Part shown: piece by piece, positions 1 through 8,420 of the stretch
Position numbering within the stretch: the first letter of the stretch is position 1
How the letters are laid out: each line of letters starts with the position of its first letter
Assembly: GCA_028875655.1 (NCBI GenBank)
Contig: JAPPCX010000121.1
Location: forward strand, 1-51,041
Direction of reading: 5' to 3'
Length of the DNA: 51,041 bases
Source of the DNA: Chloroflexota bacterium
GTDB taxonomy: Bacteria > Chloroflexota > Dehalococcoidia > Lucifugimonadales > UBA3495
The notes under the pieces: generated by a model
What the model saw: only the letters and a program-made list of their open reading frames with translations
Told to the model about the DNA's origin: nothing
The model's database searches: none
Made by a program: the position numbers and the translations under genes

Positions 1-23
1 CTGACAACGATGCGCCGAAAGGT

Positions 24-36
24 CCGCCTCTGGCGG
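24..36. repeat. Short palindrome CCGCC-TCT-GGCGG, dispersed repeat
   Basis: A 5-bp arm palindrome in the 133-base stretch downstream of the ABC operon. The complementary form CCGCCAGAGGCGG occurs at 34739-34751, and the match extends to 16 bases, so this is a dispersed element. No gene is evident in 1-133. Confidence 0.45.
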
Positions 37-133
37 AAAAATCCTGCCTCTCGCCCAACCAACCCAAACCGGACAGACCAAAGGAGCCAGCCAATCGAAA
101 CATCACTCCCACGACCAACCGCCAGGATTCGCC

Positions 134-1156
134 TCACGCCTCGTAGCAGGCTACCCAATGGGCCGGGGCTTTCTCCTCGGCCGGCGGATGCGGACTGTTC
201 GCGCACTGCTCCGTAGCCATCGGGCAGCGGTCGTAGAAACGGCACCGTTCCGGCGGGTCTATCGGCAGTGATAGATCCCCTTCGATGTTCGGGGGTTCGC
301 GCCGGCGCATGGGATCAGGACTGGGCACAGCCGACAGCAGGGCCCGGGTGTACGGATGCAGCGGGTTGCGCAGCAGTTCCTCCGTCTCCCCTATCTCCAC
401 AATCTTGCCCAGGTACATCACCGCGATCCGGTGGCACATATACCGCGCCACCGCCAGGTCGTGCGTGATGTACAGGTACGCGATTCCCAGCCGTTCCGCC
501 AGTTCCTGCATCAACGACATGATTCCCGTGCGGCTCGACACGTCCAGCATGGACGTCGGTTCGTCCGCCACTACGAACGACGGCCCGATGACCAACGCCC
601 GCGCAATCGCCACCCGCTGACGCTGCCCGCCCGAGAGTTCGTGCGGCCGGCGGAACAGGAACGCGCCGGCCGGCGTCAGCCCCACGAGGTGCAGTATTTC
701 CGAGACCCGGTCCAGGCGGCCCAGCACGTCGCCGATTCCCTGCACCGCCAGCGGCTCCGCGATGGTGTCGTACACCGTGCGTCGGGGGTTCATCGACTCA
801 TACGGGTCCTGGAAAATCATCTGTGCCTGCCGGCGAAACATCCGCAACTGCCGTCCCCTGATGTTCGATGACTCCACTGAGCCGGCCAGGTGTCCGCCTA
901 CGGCCGGCGCCGGCAACCGGTACGTGATGCTCCCCCCGGTAGGCTCCAGCAACTTGACCAGGAGCTTGCCCACGGTGGTCTTGCCGCAACCCGACTCGCC
1001 TACCAACCCCAGGCTCTCGCTGCCGCCCAGCCGGAACGACACGTCATCCACCGCATGAATGAAGCTCGTCGGCTTGCGGAACAGGCCGGCCGCGATGGGG
1101 AAACGCTTGGTCAGTCCGTCCACGGCAACCAGCGGCGCGCTATCTCGAATGCTCAC
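134..1156 (-). CDS. ABC transporter ATP-binding protein, DppF/OppF type
   Basis: Second ATPase of a peptide/nickel-type importer; it hydrolyses ATP at the inner face of the membrane as a partner of the ATPase encoded just upstream. The product is 340 residues. Walker A GESGCGKTT lies at about residues 53-61, a Q-loop in FQDP near 115, the signature LSGGQ at 174-178 and Walker B VVADEP at about 195-200. The C-terminal oligopeptide-ATPase extension has HPYTRALLSAVP and a Cys-rich tail (CRFYDRC plus two later Cys). A frame open to 1627 exists, but the GTG at 1156 is chosen because it overlaps the TGA of the preceding gene (GTGA), a translational-coupling arrangement, and everything upstream is antisense-like sequence. 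The segment between Walker A and the Q-loop is about 15 residues longer than usual. Substrate cannot be told from the ATPase. Confidence 0.93.
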   Translation of the reverse strand: MSIRDSAPLVAVDGLTKRFPIAAGLFRKPTSFIHAVDDVSFRLGGSESLGLVGESGCGKTTVGKLLVKLLEPTGGSITYRLPAPAVGGHLAGSVESSNIRGRQLRMFRRQAQMIFQDPYESMNPRRTVYDTIAEPLAVQGIGDVLGRLDRVSEILHLVGLTPAGAFLFRRPHELSGGQRQRVAIARALVIGPSFVVADEPTSMLDVSSRTGIMSLMQELAERLGIAYLYITHDLAVARYMCHRIAVMYLGKIVEIGETEELLRNPLHPYTRALLSAVPSPDPMRRREPPNIEGDLSLPIDPPERCRFYDRCPMATEQCANSPHPPAEEKAPAHWVACYEA

Positions 1157-2157
1157 TTCCCCGCCCCTGCCATATCGGTCAAAGGATGCCAGCAGGCCGC
1201 CCACCGGCTCCCCCGCCGCACCTGCGATGGAAACTCCCGCCGGCATTCCTCCGTCGCGTACGCGCACCGGGGATGGAACGGACACCCCGCCGGCGGGTTC
1301 GCCAGGTTGGGCGGCTCCCCCGGCAGCGTCTCCAGCCCATGCTTCTCCCCGCTGATGCTGGGGAACGACGACATCAACGCTGCCGTGTAAGGGTGCATGG
1401 GCGCGCCGAACACGTCGGCGGTGTCGCCCAACTCCACCAGGCGGCCGGCGTACATCACCCCGATCCGGTCGGTGACCTCCGCCACCACGCCGATGTCGTG
1501 GCTGATGTAGATCATGCTCATGTTGAGCTCCCGCTGCACCCCCTTGAGCTCCCGGAGCAGGCGGTCCTGCACGATCACGTCCAGCGCCGTGGTCGGCTCG
1601 TCGGCGATGATTACGGCCGGGTCGCACGCCAGCGCCATGGCGATCACCGCCCGCTGACGCATCCCTCCGCTGAACTCGTGGGGATACCTTTCCATCAGCT
1701 GCGGGTCTAGCCCCACCATGCGAAACAGCCGCGCCACGCGCTCTCGTGCGCCGGCGGTAGTTCCCTCTACGCCGTGCGCCTCGATGGCCTCCATCACCTG
1801 CTCCCCCACGCGGTACACCGGGTCCAGGGCGTTCATCGCCGCCTGGAACACCATGGCCATGCGCCCCCAGCGGAAGTGGCGCATTTCTTCCTCTGATAAC
1901 GGCACGAGGTCCTGCCCATCCAGCAGAATCTGTCCCGACGTCAACCGTCCGTTGTCGGGCAGCAGACGCATCAGGCAGTTGGCGACGGACGTCTTGCCGC
2001 AGCCCGACTCGCCCACCAGCCCCAGAGATTGCCCGCGCCCCAGATCGAAGCTGACTGACTGTACCGCGTGAACCGGTCCCTGCCGCGTCAGGTACGAAAG
2101 CGACAGGTCAACAACCTTGAGGATGGGTTGGCTATCTGCGGTGGGCATCCCCATCAC
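1153..2157 (-). CDS. ABC transporter ATP-binding protein, DppD/OppD type
   Basis: First ATPase of the importer, 334 residues. Walker A GESGCGKTS lies at 49-57, FQAAMNALDP (Q-loop) near 104, signature FSGGMRQR at 162-168, then the Walker B IIADEPTTALD. The family C-terminal extension carries HPYTAALMSSFP and the four-Cys pattern CPFHPRC, EEC, AAC seen in oligopeptide-type ATPases. The start is GTG at 2157, overlapping the permease stop; an ATG at 2154 is an equally plausible start. Its own stop overlaps the start of the next ATPase by four bases. Together with the second ATPase it would form the heterodimeric motor of one transporter. Confidence 0.93.
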   Translation of the reverse strand: MMGMPTADSQPILKVVDLSLSYLTRQGPVHAVQSVSFDLGRGQSLGLVGESGCGKTSVANCLMRLLPDNGRLTSGQILLDGQDLVPLSEEEMRHFRWGRMAMVFQAAMNALDPVYRVGEQVMEAIEAHGVEGTTAGARERVARLFRMVGLDPQLMERYPHEFSGGMRQRAVIAMALACDPAVIIADEPTTALDVIVQDRLLRELKGVQRELNMSMIYISHDIGVVAEVTDRIGVMYAGRLVELGDTADVFGAPMHPYTAALMSSFPSISGEKHGLETLPGEPPNLANPPAGCPFHPRCAYATEECRREFPSQVRRGSRWAACWHPLTDMAGAGK

Positions 2158-3170
2158 CCGTCATGCCGGCGCAGGCGGGGGTTCACCACCTCGTCCAGAG
2201 CGCGACCCACCAGGTAGAACGCGCTGCACAGCAGCGTGATAGACGCCCCGGCGGGTATCACCAGCCACCAGTAATTTGCGCCGCTCAGCAGGTATCCGCC
2301 CACGTTGGCGGTGTGAATCATAATGCCCCAACTCATCCTGATGTCCAGCAGGCCCAGGAACGAGAGCACCGCCTCCGCAAAGATGGCTCCCGTTACGGTG
2401 AACATCATGTACAGCAGCGACAGCGGCAACAGGTTGGGAATGATATGCACGAAGATGACGTGGAAGTGGCTCCCACCGGCCGCCCGCGCCGCCTCGATGT
2501 ACGGCTTGACCCGGATGCTCAGGGCCTGGGATTTCAGGATGATGGCCGTGCCGCCGAAACCGCCCAGCACGCCGATGATGAGCGCCAGGTAGAACAGGTT
2601 GAGGTTGAACAGCGCGCTCAGCACGATGAGCAGGGAGATTCCCGGCAACGCGATGATCAGGTCGGCCAGCCGCATCAGCAGCGAATCGACCAACCCGCCG
2701 TAGTACGCCGCCACCGCGCCCACGGTGGTGGCAATGCCCACCGTAACCAGCGCGGCGGTGATGCCCAGGATGAACTCGGACTTCGCGCTGAACAAAAGCT
2801 GACTCAGAATGTCGCGGCCCAGCGAGTCGGTGCCCAGCGGGTGCCGCCAACTCGGCGACGCCGGATGCTCAAAACTGTCGAAGGCATACCCGGTTACCGG
2901 ATCGTACACGTCGCGCTCCCACACCGTCGCCATGAGTATGGGGTGCGAGAACGCCATCAGCGCGAACAGGCCGATGATCGCCAGGGACAGCAGGCCGATC
3001 CGGCTTTCCACGAATATCGACCAGCCGCCTCGCAGCGTCCGCCACGCCAGCCGCAGGCGCACCAGCGCCAGGTCCAGCCGGCCGCGGCTCAGGTTAATCT
3101 CAGGCGCGTCTCCGAACAGGGATGATCCCTCGCCCGCCACCGGCGGCTGATGTGGCTGGTGCGTGTTCAT
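2154..3170 (-). CDS. ABC transporter permease, DppC/OppC type
   Basis: Membrane subunit of the peptide/nickel-type importer, 338 residues from the ATG at 3170. The C-subfamily hallmark HPLGTDSLGRDILSQLL precedes the binding-protein-dependent transport domain, and the cytoplasmic coupling loop follows the EAA pattern (EAARAAGG...HIIPN). About six membrane segments are visible, the first near residues 58-80. An in-frame extension to 3233 is rejected because it reads through an intergenic repeat (3180-3228). The cytoplasmic N-terminus of about 55 residues is polar, as in many DppC proteins. It is the third gene of the operon. Confidence 0.92.
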   Translation of the reverse strand: MNTHQPHQPPVAGEGSSLFGDAPEINLSRGRLDLALVRLRLAWRTLRGGWSIFVESRIGLLSLAIIGLFALMAFSHPILMATVWERDVYDPVTGYAFDSFEHPASPSWRHPLGTDSLGRDILSQLLFSAKSEFILGITAALVTVGIATTVGAVAAYYGGLVDSLLMRLADLIIALPGISLLIVLSALFNLNLFYLALIIGVLGGFGGTAIILKSQALSIRVKPYIEAARAAGGSHFHVIFVHIIPNLLPLSLLYMMFTVTGAIFAEAVLSFLGLLDIRMSWGIMIHTANVGGYLLSGANYWWLVIPAGASITLLCSAFYLVGRALDEVVNPRLRRHDG

Positions 3171-3179
3171 ATCACCAAA

Positions 3180-3228
3180 ACTGTCATTGCGAGCGCAGCG
3201 CGGCAATTTCGTCCCTGGAAGAGTAGCA
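3180..3228. repeat. Dispersed intergenic repeat of the TGTCATTGCGAGCG type
   Basis: Non-coding spacer between the two permease genes. It holds a sequence starting TGTCATTGCGAGCGCAGCG, resembling a repeat found between genes in many bacterial genomes. Only one copy is in this window, so the assignment rests on recognition, not on an internal comparison. Confidence 0.35.
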
Positions 3229-3237
3229 GCCACTCAA

Positions 3238-4389
3238 TCACTGGTAACGGATCCTCGGGTCAAGGTACACGTACAGTACGTCCACTATCACGTGGGCCAG
3301 CAGCGAGAACAGGCCGATGAATACTATCGAGCCCATCACCAGGGGCAGGTCTTCCGACCGCACCGCCTCCAGCAGCGTCATGCCGGTGCCCGGCCAGGAA
3401 AACACCGCCTCGATGATCACGCTGCCGTCGATGGCGAAAATCAGGCTGTACACCAGGCTGGTGATCACCGGCAGCAGAGCGTTGCGCGCCGCGTGTCGGT
3501 CCCGCACCACCTTTTCGGGCAGTCCCTTGGCCCGGGCCGCCATCACGTAGTCCTCGCGCATCGTCTCCAGCATGCTGTTGCGCGTCAGCAGCATCGTCCC
3601 TGCAAACGATATCAGCGTCAGCGTCGCGATGGGCAGGATCATGTGCCGCAGGATGTCCAGCGCCAGGTAGCCGACGCCCGTGAAAGCCCACGCCATGGGA
3701 ACAACCGCCGCTCCGGCCGCGATCACCAGGAACGGCGTCCGCCCCGCTCCCAGCCGACCGAGCTTCCGCGCCGCAAGCAGCGTCAGAAAGGCAAAAACGA
3801 TGAAGACCGCCGCCGTTGCCAGCATGTAACTGAACACATGGTTGGCGCTCACCTCCGCGCCCCGCCAGATCAGCGGGTCCAGGAACTTGCCGACGGGCAG
3901 CCACCCCAGCTTGAACGCGAAGATCCAGATCATCATCAGCGCGAACGCCGGCGTGAACGCCGTGAACAGCGTCGCGCCGGAGATGGTCGCCGCATACTCC
4001 AGCACGCCGCCCCGGCGCCAGGCGATAGCCTTGCCCAGGAAGAAGCCAACGTAGAAGGAGACCGCCGTTGCCGAGAGGAACAGCACCACCGTGCGCGGCA
4101 GCCGCTCCGCCAGCACCTCCAGCACCGGACGCGGATAATGGCCAAACGATATGCCGAAGTTCCCGGTGAAGGTGTTCTTCATGTGGACCAGGTACTGCTG
4201 CCACAGGGGTTTGTCCAGGCCGAAGGAGGCTTTGATCTGCTCCCGCGCCTCCGCCGGGATGTCGGGGTTGAGGGAATAGAACGTCGCGTAGTCTCCCGGT
4301 TGGGCTTGCACCAGGAAGAACGTCAGCGTGACGATCAGGAAAAGGGTCAGCACCATCTGACCCACCCGCCGGATCAAGTAGTTCGTCAT
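3238..4389 (-). CDS. ABC transporter permease, DppB/OppB type
   Basis: Other membrane subunit of the importer, 383 residues, starting with the B-subfamily N-terminus (YLIRRVGQMVLTLFLIVTL, first membrane helix). The EAA coupling loop is recognisable as ARAKGLPEKVVRDRHAARNA. At 383 residues it is somewhat longer than the usual 310-340. The surplus lies in the middle, where an additional hydrophobic stretch (LVIAAGAAVVPMAWAFTGVG) sits before the helix preceding the EAA loop. A weak Shine-Dalgarno (AGGAA) lies upstream of the ATG. It sits between the binding-protein gene (57 bp upstream) and the DppC-type gene. Confidence 0.92.
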   Translation of the reverse strand: MTNYLIRRVGQMVLTLFLIVTLTFFLVQAQPGDYATFYSLNPDIPAEAREQIKASFGLDKPLWQQYLVHMKNTFTGNFGISFGHYPRPVLEVLAERLPRTVVLFLSATAVSFYVGFFLGKAIAWRRGGVLEYAATISGATLFTAFTPAFALMMIWIFAFKLGWLPVGKFLDPLIWRGAEVSANHVFSYMLATAAVFIVFAFLTLLAARKLGRLGAGRTPFLVIAAGAAVVPMAWAFTGVGYLALDILRHMILPIATLTLISFAGTMLLTRNSMLETMREDYVMAARAKGLPEKVVRDRHAARNALLPVITSLVYSLIFAIDGSVIIEAVFSWPGTGMTLLEAVRSEDLPLVMGSIVFIGLFSLLAHVIVDVLYVYLDPRIRYQ

Positions 4390-4446
4390 CGCGGCGCGTT
4401 CCTAACGTGAACCGGGGCCGGAGACTGTCAGGAAAACGGTATCCAA

Positions 4447-6498
4447 CTACTTGAAGTGCACCAGGGCCGGCATTCCTGACGCGCTCTGGAGTCCGCCCCA
4501 GGTTTCGGTGTAAGGGTAATCAACGCGGCCACTGCGGAATGCTTCAACCAGGGGAGTATCGAACAGCACTACGTAGGGCAGGTCTTCCGCCAGAAATACC
4601 TGCATCTCAAAAACCTGTTGACGCGCCGCTTCCAGGTCCGTTTCCGCCAGCAGCTGGTCGGCCAGCCGGTCAAACTCCGGGTTGTTGTATCCGCCCGGGT
4701 TGTGGCCTTCCAATCCCGAATGACGGCTGTGGAAGAACGACTCCAGGTAGTCGGGGTATGCGGTCAACTTCCACCCCAGGATCCACATATCGAAGTCCTG
4801 CCGGGTGAACACCTTGTCCACGATCAGGTTGAATCCGGTCAGGTCGGCCCGCACGGGAATGCCAACCTCGTTCAGCCACCGCTCAATCCAGATGGCGAAG
4901 GTGGAGCGCAGCGGATCGTAGCCCGGGCTGGGCGCCAGGATTTCCATGGCCGGCATCGGCTCGCCGTTGGGCATTTTCAGCCCCTCGCCCGCCTGCTCCA
5001 CGAACCTGCCGTCCTCGCTGATGCGAGGCTCCGTCTCCCAGGTGAACCCGGCGTCTTTCATCAATTGCACGGCCTGGCTGATGCGCTCGCCCCGGCTCAA
5101 ACCCTTGCCGATCAGCGGCACGTCGGGGTTGTACCAGGCGCGGTTGCCCTCAGGCACGGTCGTGTACATGGGCAAGGCTACGCCCTGCAAAACGGTGCTG
5201 GTCAGGAACTCCTTGTCGATCAGCGTTGCCACCGCCTGCCGGAACGCCTTGTTGCCCATGGGTTCCTTGCGGAAGTTGAAACTGAGATAGCGCATGCCGT
5301 CTGAGGCGTTTTCAATTACCGCCAGCCCGTCCTCTCCCTCAATCTGTTCCTGCAATCCCCGGGAAAGGCCCAGGGGATTCAGCATGAAGTCGATGTCGCC
5401 CTTTTTCAGCGCCAGCACCGTGGCGTCCTGGCTGCCGTAGATTGAATAGATCGCGCTGTCGGCGTAGGGCCCCACCGTGTACTCCAGCGTCTTGTCGCCG
5501 CCCGGTTCGCCGTATGCCGCAAACTCGTAGGCCCCCGGCTTGGATTCGGCATACGCGCCGTTGGCGTACTGGGCCACCACGCTGTCGGTGAAGTAGTAGT
5601 CGGGGTTGAGTTCCTTTTCCGCGAACGCGCCGCGCTCCCACTTGACGAACCCGAAGCCTCCGCCGGTGGGTTCGCGCTCGGGAACGTGGGCGTACAGCGC
5701 CTTCTGCTGCTCAACAATTTCGCCGGCCTGTTTCGCCTCGGCCACGATGGGCTCCCAATAGGCTCTCGGGAAGATGGGCATGAAGGCCATTCCGAACTGC
5801 CAGCGCGCCAGGCCCGGCTCCTGCTTGAAGTAGATCTTGAGCCGGTGGGAGTCCAGCGCCTCCGCATGGTCGAAGTATTCGGGATCGACTATGGACGGCC
5901 AGTTGCCGGAAAGCTCCAGGTCAGCGACCGTATGCGCGGTGAAGACGAAATCCTCGGCGGTAACCTCGTTGCCGTCGCTCCACTTCACCCCCTGCTTCAG
6001 GGGAACCTCGGTAGTCCAGAGGGTCTCGCCGCCTACGGTTTCCTCCGCCAGGGGCGTCGGGAAATCGGACGCCAGCGACGGCACCCAGTCATAACGCTGT
6101 GCCGAGTACGAGTAGAGGGAAGGCTTGCTGCCGCCCAGCACGTACAGGTTCCAAATCGTGCCGTCCGGCCCCAGGTACGCCCAGTAGTTGGTCGTGGTCA
6201 TGTCCGCCGAAATGCCAAGTTGGTAAACGTTTTCGGTCGCATCGGTGGTTGTGGGCGCTGCCGACGTTGTTGCAGCCGGTTGCGGTGTCGCCGCGGCCGT
6301 TTGCTGGCCCGGCGTCGGATCAGGAGCCTGGCCGGATGTTTGCCCGGTTTGGGCGGATCCTCCGGGCCCGGGCGTGGCCGTGACCACTACCTCCACCTCG
6401 CGAACCACTTCTTCCCGGACCACTTCCGGGGTACATCCCAACAGCGCAAACAGGCACAAAGTCAGGATACAGACTGCTAACCATCCGGCAGGGCGCAT
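4447..6498 (-). CDS. ABC transporter solute-binding lipoprotein, family 5 (peptide/nickel type)
   Basis: Extracytoplasmic receptor of the importer, 683 residues. The ATG at 6498 is preferred over the ATG at 6504 because AGGAGG (complement of 6506-6511) is 7 nt from the former and only 1 nt from the latter. A lipoprotein signal peptide ends in LLGC, so Cys22 would be lipid-anchored. A Gln/Thr/Pro/Ala-rich tether (about residues 23-85) leads into the SBP_bac_5 domain, with recognisable segments such as LKQGVKWSDGNEVTAEDFVF, FRQAVATLIDKEFL and FDMWILGWKL. It is the first gene of the operon and is divergent from the PP2C gene. Ligand cannot be read from sequence; the operon layout fits di/oligopeptides or a similar small organic solute. 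Confidence 0.93.
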   Translation of the reverse strand: MRPAGWLAVCILTLCLFALLGCTPEVVREEVVREVEVVVTATPGPGGSAQTGQTSGQAPDPTPGQQTAAATPQPAATTSAAPTTTDATENVYQLGISADMTTTNYWAYLGPDGTIWNLYVLGGSKPSLYSYSAQRYDWVPSLASDFPTPLAEETVGGETLWTTEVPLKQGVKWSDGNEVTAEDFVFTAHTVADLELSGNWPSIVDPEYFDHAEALDSHRLKIYFKQEPGLARWQFGMAFMPIFPRAYWEPIVAEAKQAGEIVEQQKALYAHVPEREPTGGGFGFVKWERGAFAEKELNPDYYFTDSVVAQYANGAYAESKPGAYEFAAYGEPGGDKTLEYTVGPYADSAIYSIYGSQDATVLALKKGDIDFMLNPLGLSRGLQEQIEGEDGLAVIENASDGMRYLSFNFRKEPMGNKAFRQAVATLIDKEFLTSTVLQGVALPMYTTVPEGNRAWYNPDVPLIGKGLSRGERISQAVQLMKDAGFTWETEPRISEDGRFVEQAGEGLKMPNGEPMPAMEILAPSPGYDPLRSTFAIWIERWLNEVGIPVRADLTGFNLIVDKVFTRQDFDMWILGWKLTAYPDYLESFFHSRHSGLEGHNPGGYNNPEFDRLADQLLAETDLEAARQQVFEMQVFLAEDLPYVVLFDTPLVEAFRSGRVDYPYTETWGGLQSASGMPALVHFK

Positions 6499-6601
6499 AT
6501 TCATTCCTCCTGGGGCAATACTGGGAACCTATCACGACAACCCAATCGGCGCAAGAAAGCGTACTTGCGCGCGCCATTGACCTATCGTCCTCGCGCCCAT
6601 T

Positions 6602-6630
6602 CTATTTGCTATGGACGCATGGCGTATAAT
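6602..6630 (+). promoter_or_regulatory. Probable promoter of the PP2C/vWA/kinase cassette
   Basis: A perfect -10 TATAAT lies at 6625-6630. At 17-bp spacing the -35 position (6602-6607) reads CTATTT, which is poor, so an activator or alternative recognition is possible. The leader to the PP2C ATG would be about 44 nt and contains GGGAGG just before the start. Confidence 0.5.
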
Positions 6631-6680
6631 GCGAACGGGAGCGCGTAACCGCACCACGCTTCCCACGGCCGGGAGGTGAG

Positions 6681-7472
6681 ATGTTTGGCAAACACCGCTG
6701 GCGCATCGCAACGGCAACTGCTTCGGGCAGTTCGCACCTGAGGGATGCTCTCCCCAACCAGGATGCGGTGGCCTGCCGCCTGCTTGAAGTCGGCATCGGC
6801 GAAATCGTAGTGGCCGCCGTCGCCGACGGGGCCGGCTCCGCCCCCCGTTCCGACGAGGGTTCCCGTATTGCCGCGGACGCCGCCGTGGCCGCGATTGTTG
6901 ACAGCATTAACCGGCAGCCGGCGGCGGCCTTTGGCGAGCGCCTGGCCGAGTCCTTGGCGCGCCACGCCGTCAAGCAGGCCAGAATCGCGGTAGAGCGTTA
7001 CGGCCTCCGACATAACGTCCCGGTCCGGGAACTGGCTTCCACCCTCATAGTTGCCTTCGCCAGCGATGCCCTCGTAACCGCCGCGCAGGTTGGCGACGGG
7101 GCCGTAATCGCCTTCAACATTGGCAGCGGTGAGGCCAAAACCCTGTGCGCCGCTCACACCGGCGAGTACGCCAACGAGACTACCTTCATCACTTCCCACT
7201 CCGAGCCGGACCGGATAGCCGACGTGGGCCATGCCTCCGGCTATGAATACGATGCCTTGGCGCTGATCACCGACGGGTTGCAGAACCTGGCTCTCAAGAT
7301 GCCGGAGCGGGAGGCCTTCCTGGGCTTCTGGAACCCGATGCTGAACGACCTGGCCCACACCGATGAACCGGAAGCCGTTCCCGAAAGGCTGCACGCCTTC
7401 ATCAGCGGCGAGCGGGTGCAGTCCCGCACCAGCGACGACGTGACCATCGCCATTGCTGTCCGCGCTGGCTGA
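6681..7472 (+). CDS. PP2C-family Ser/Thr protein phosphatase
   Basis: Predicted cytoplasmic metal-dependent phosphatase, 263 residues, no signal peptide. The PP2C metal-site residues are present in order: NQD (Asp28), ADGAGS (Asp49-Gly50), QVGDG (Asp139), LITDG (Asp198) and TSDD (252-253). This short form with ADGAGSA is the type found beside vWA proteins and kinases in TerY-P-like operons (family knowledge). GGGAGG lies 4-5 nt before the ATG. It is the first gene of a same-strand run with two vWA genes, a TM2 protein and a kinase, so its natural target is probably the kinase or the vWA proteins (inference). Confidence 0.88.
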   Translation: MFGKHRWRIATATASGSSHLRDALPNQDAVACRLLEVGIGEIVVAAVADGAGSAPRSDEGSRIAADAAVAAIVDSINRQPAAAFGERLAESLARHAVKQARIAVERYGLRHNVPVRELASTLIVAFASDALVTAAQVGDGAVIAFNIGSGEAKTLCAAHTGEYANETTFITSHSEPDRIADVGHASGYEYDALALITDGLQNLALKMPEREAFLGFWNPMLNDLAHTDEPEAVPERLHAFISGERVQSRTSDDVTIAIAVRAG

Positions 7473-7491
7473 AACCGGGAGAAAATCAGCA

Positions 7492-8388
7492 ATGACCATC
7501 CGCGACACCATCGGCGTGTACGACCAGTCGGAATTCGCCGACAACCCTGAAGCGCGATGCTCCATCGTCCTGATTCTCGACGTGTCCGAATCCATGGCCG
7601 GCGCCAAGATCGACACCGTGAACCGGGCTCTGGTCAAGTTCCGCGACATCATAAGGGAAGACTCCGTTACCGCCTTGCGGGCCGACGTAGCGTTAGTCGA
7701 GTTCAACCACGAAGCCCGGGTGGCGCTCGACTTTACCAACGGCACGGATTTCGAGGCGCCGGTCCTCTCAGTAGCCGGCGGAACGAATTACTCACAGTCC
7801 GTCAACATGGCGCTGGACCTCATCGAGGCGCGTAAGCGGAGCTACCGGGACGGCGGCATCGCCTATTACCGCAGCCTGGCCTATTTCCTCACCGACGGCA
7901 TTCCGACCGACGACGATGCCGATAGTTTGGCCCGGACGGCCCGGCGCCTGATCGCCGCCGAGGAAAATCGCAGCGTTGCATTCTTCTCTTTTATGATAAG
8001 CGACGGCGGCGGCATTCCCGACTTTTTGATTGATGCCGACACAGTTGAACAGTTTTTGAGGGTGGTCGGCCTCAGCTACGCGGAATTGTCTGCGGCGGGC
8101 GCATTTGGGGACGGTACAGAGGGCGCGAGGGGTCTCAATTTGGGCCGGGTCGCCGAACTTGCCGATACCGGCGTGCCGGAACTCATGGAGCGGTGCGTCA
8201 GCGCCGGCGTCATGCGCACCGCGGTGGGCGAACTCACCAGGCTGGCGCCCCGTCCCCCGGTCGAATTGACCGACATGGCGCAACTGGACGGCTCCATTCA
8301 ATGGCTGTCCCGATCAGTGGCCGCCGTGTCCCAGTCCCAGCCCGGCGAGAGCATCCGCCTGCCCCGGCCTGATTACCTGAATTTCTAA
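7492..8388 (+). CDS. vWA-domain protein, TerY-like, with a large C-terminal-half insertion
   Basis: 298 residues from the ATG at 7492 (GGGAG upstream); the upstream extension of the frame reads into the PP2C gene and is rejected. A full MIDAS metal site is visible: DVSES (DxSxS), the Thr of GGTNYS and the Asp of LTDG. It is a close paralogue of the next gene: the first ~165 residues and the last ~45 (ending GSIQWLSRSVAAVSQSQ...) align well. Between the strand FFSFMI and LAPR this copy carries about 80 extra residues that the other lacks, and the frame stays open through them. Role by context: a metal-dependent scaffold or adaptor for the phosphatase/kinase pair. The insertion could form a separate binding module. 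Confidence 0.85.
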   Translation: MTIRDTIGVYDQSEFADNPEARCSIVLILDVSESMAGAKIDTVNRALVKFRDIIREDSVTALRADVALVEFNHEARVALDFTNGTDFEAPVLSVAGGTNYSQSVNMALDLIEARKRSYRDGGIAYYRSLAYFLTDGIPTDDDADSLARTARRLIAAEENRSVAFFSFMISDGGGIPDFLIDADTVEQFLRVVGLSYAELSAAGAFGDGTEGARGLNLGRVAELADTGVPELMERCVSAGVMRTAVGELTRLAPRPPVELTDMAQLDGSIQWLSRSVAAVSQSQPGESIRLPRPDYLNF

Positions 8389-8420
8389 GCCCTGAATTTC
8401 AATGATAAGGAGGACCAGCA

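Noticed and set aside
1157-1627. N-terminal extension of the DppF-type ATPase
   Set aside because: Lies entirely within the DppD-type gene in another frame; the GTGA overlap at 1153-1156 gives a natural start.
3163-4410. Plus-strand frame of 415 codons over the DppB-type gene
   Set aside because: Antisense to a well-recognised permease; Arg/Gln/His-rich with no domain.
6577-6582. TTGACC as the -35 of the PP2C promoter
   Set aside because: It is 42 bp from the TATAAT, far beyond the usual 16-18 bp.
7453-7491. Upstream start for the first vWA gene
   Set aside because: Would overlap the PP2C gene; the ATG at 7492 has a ribosome binding site and aligns with its paralogue.
7981-8260. The vWA insertion as a frameshift artefact or pseudogene
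   Set aside because: The frame is continuous and rejoins the conserved C-terminal block in phase.
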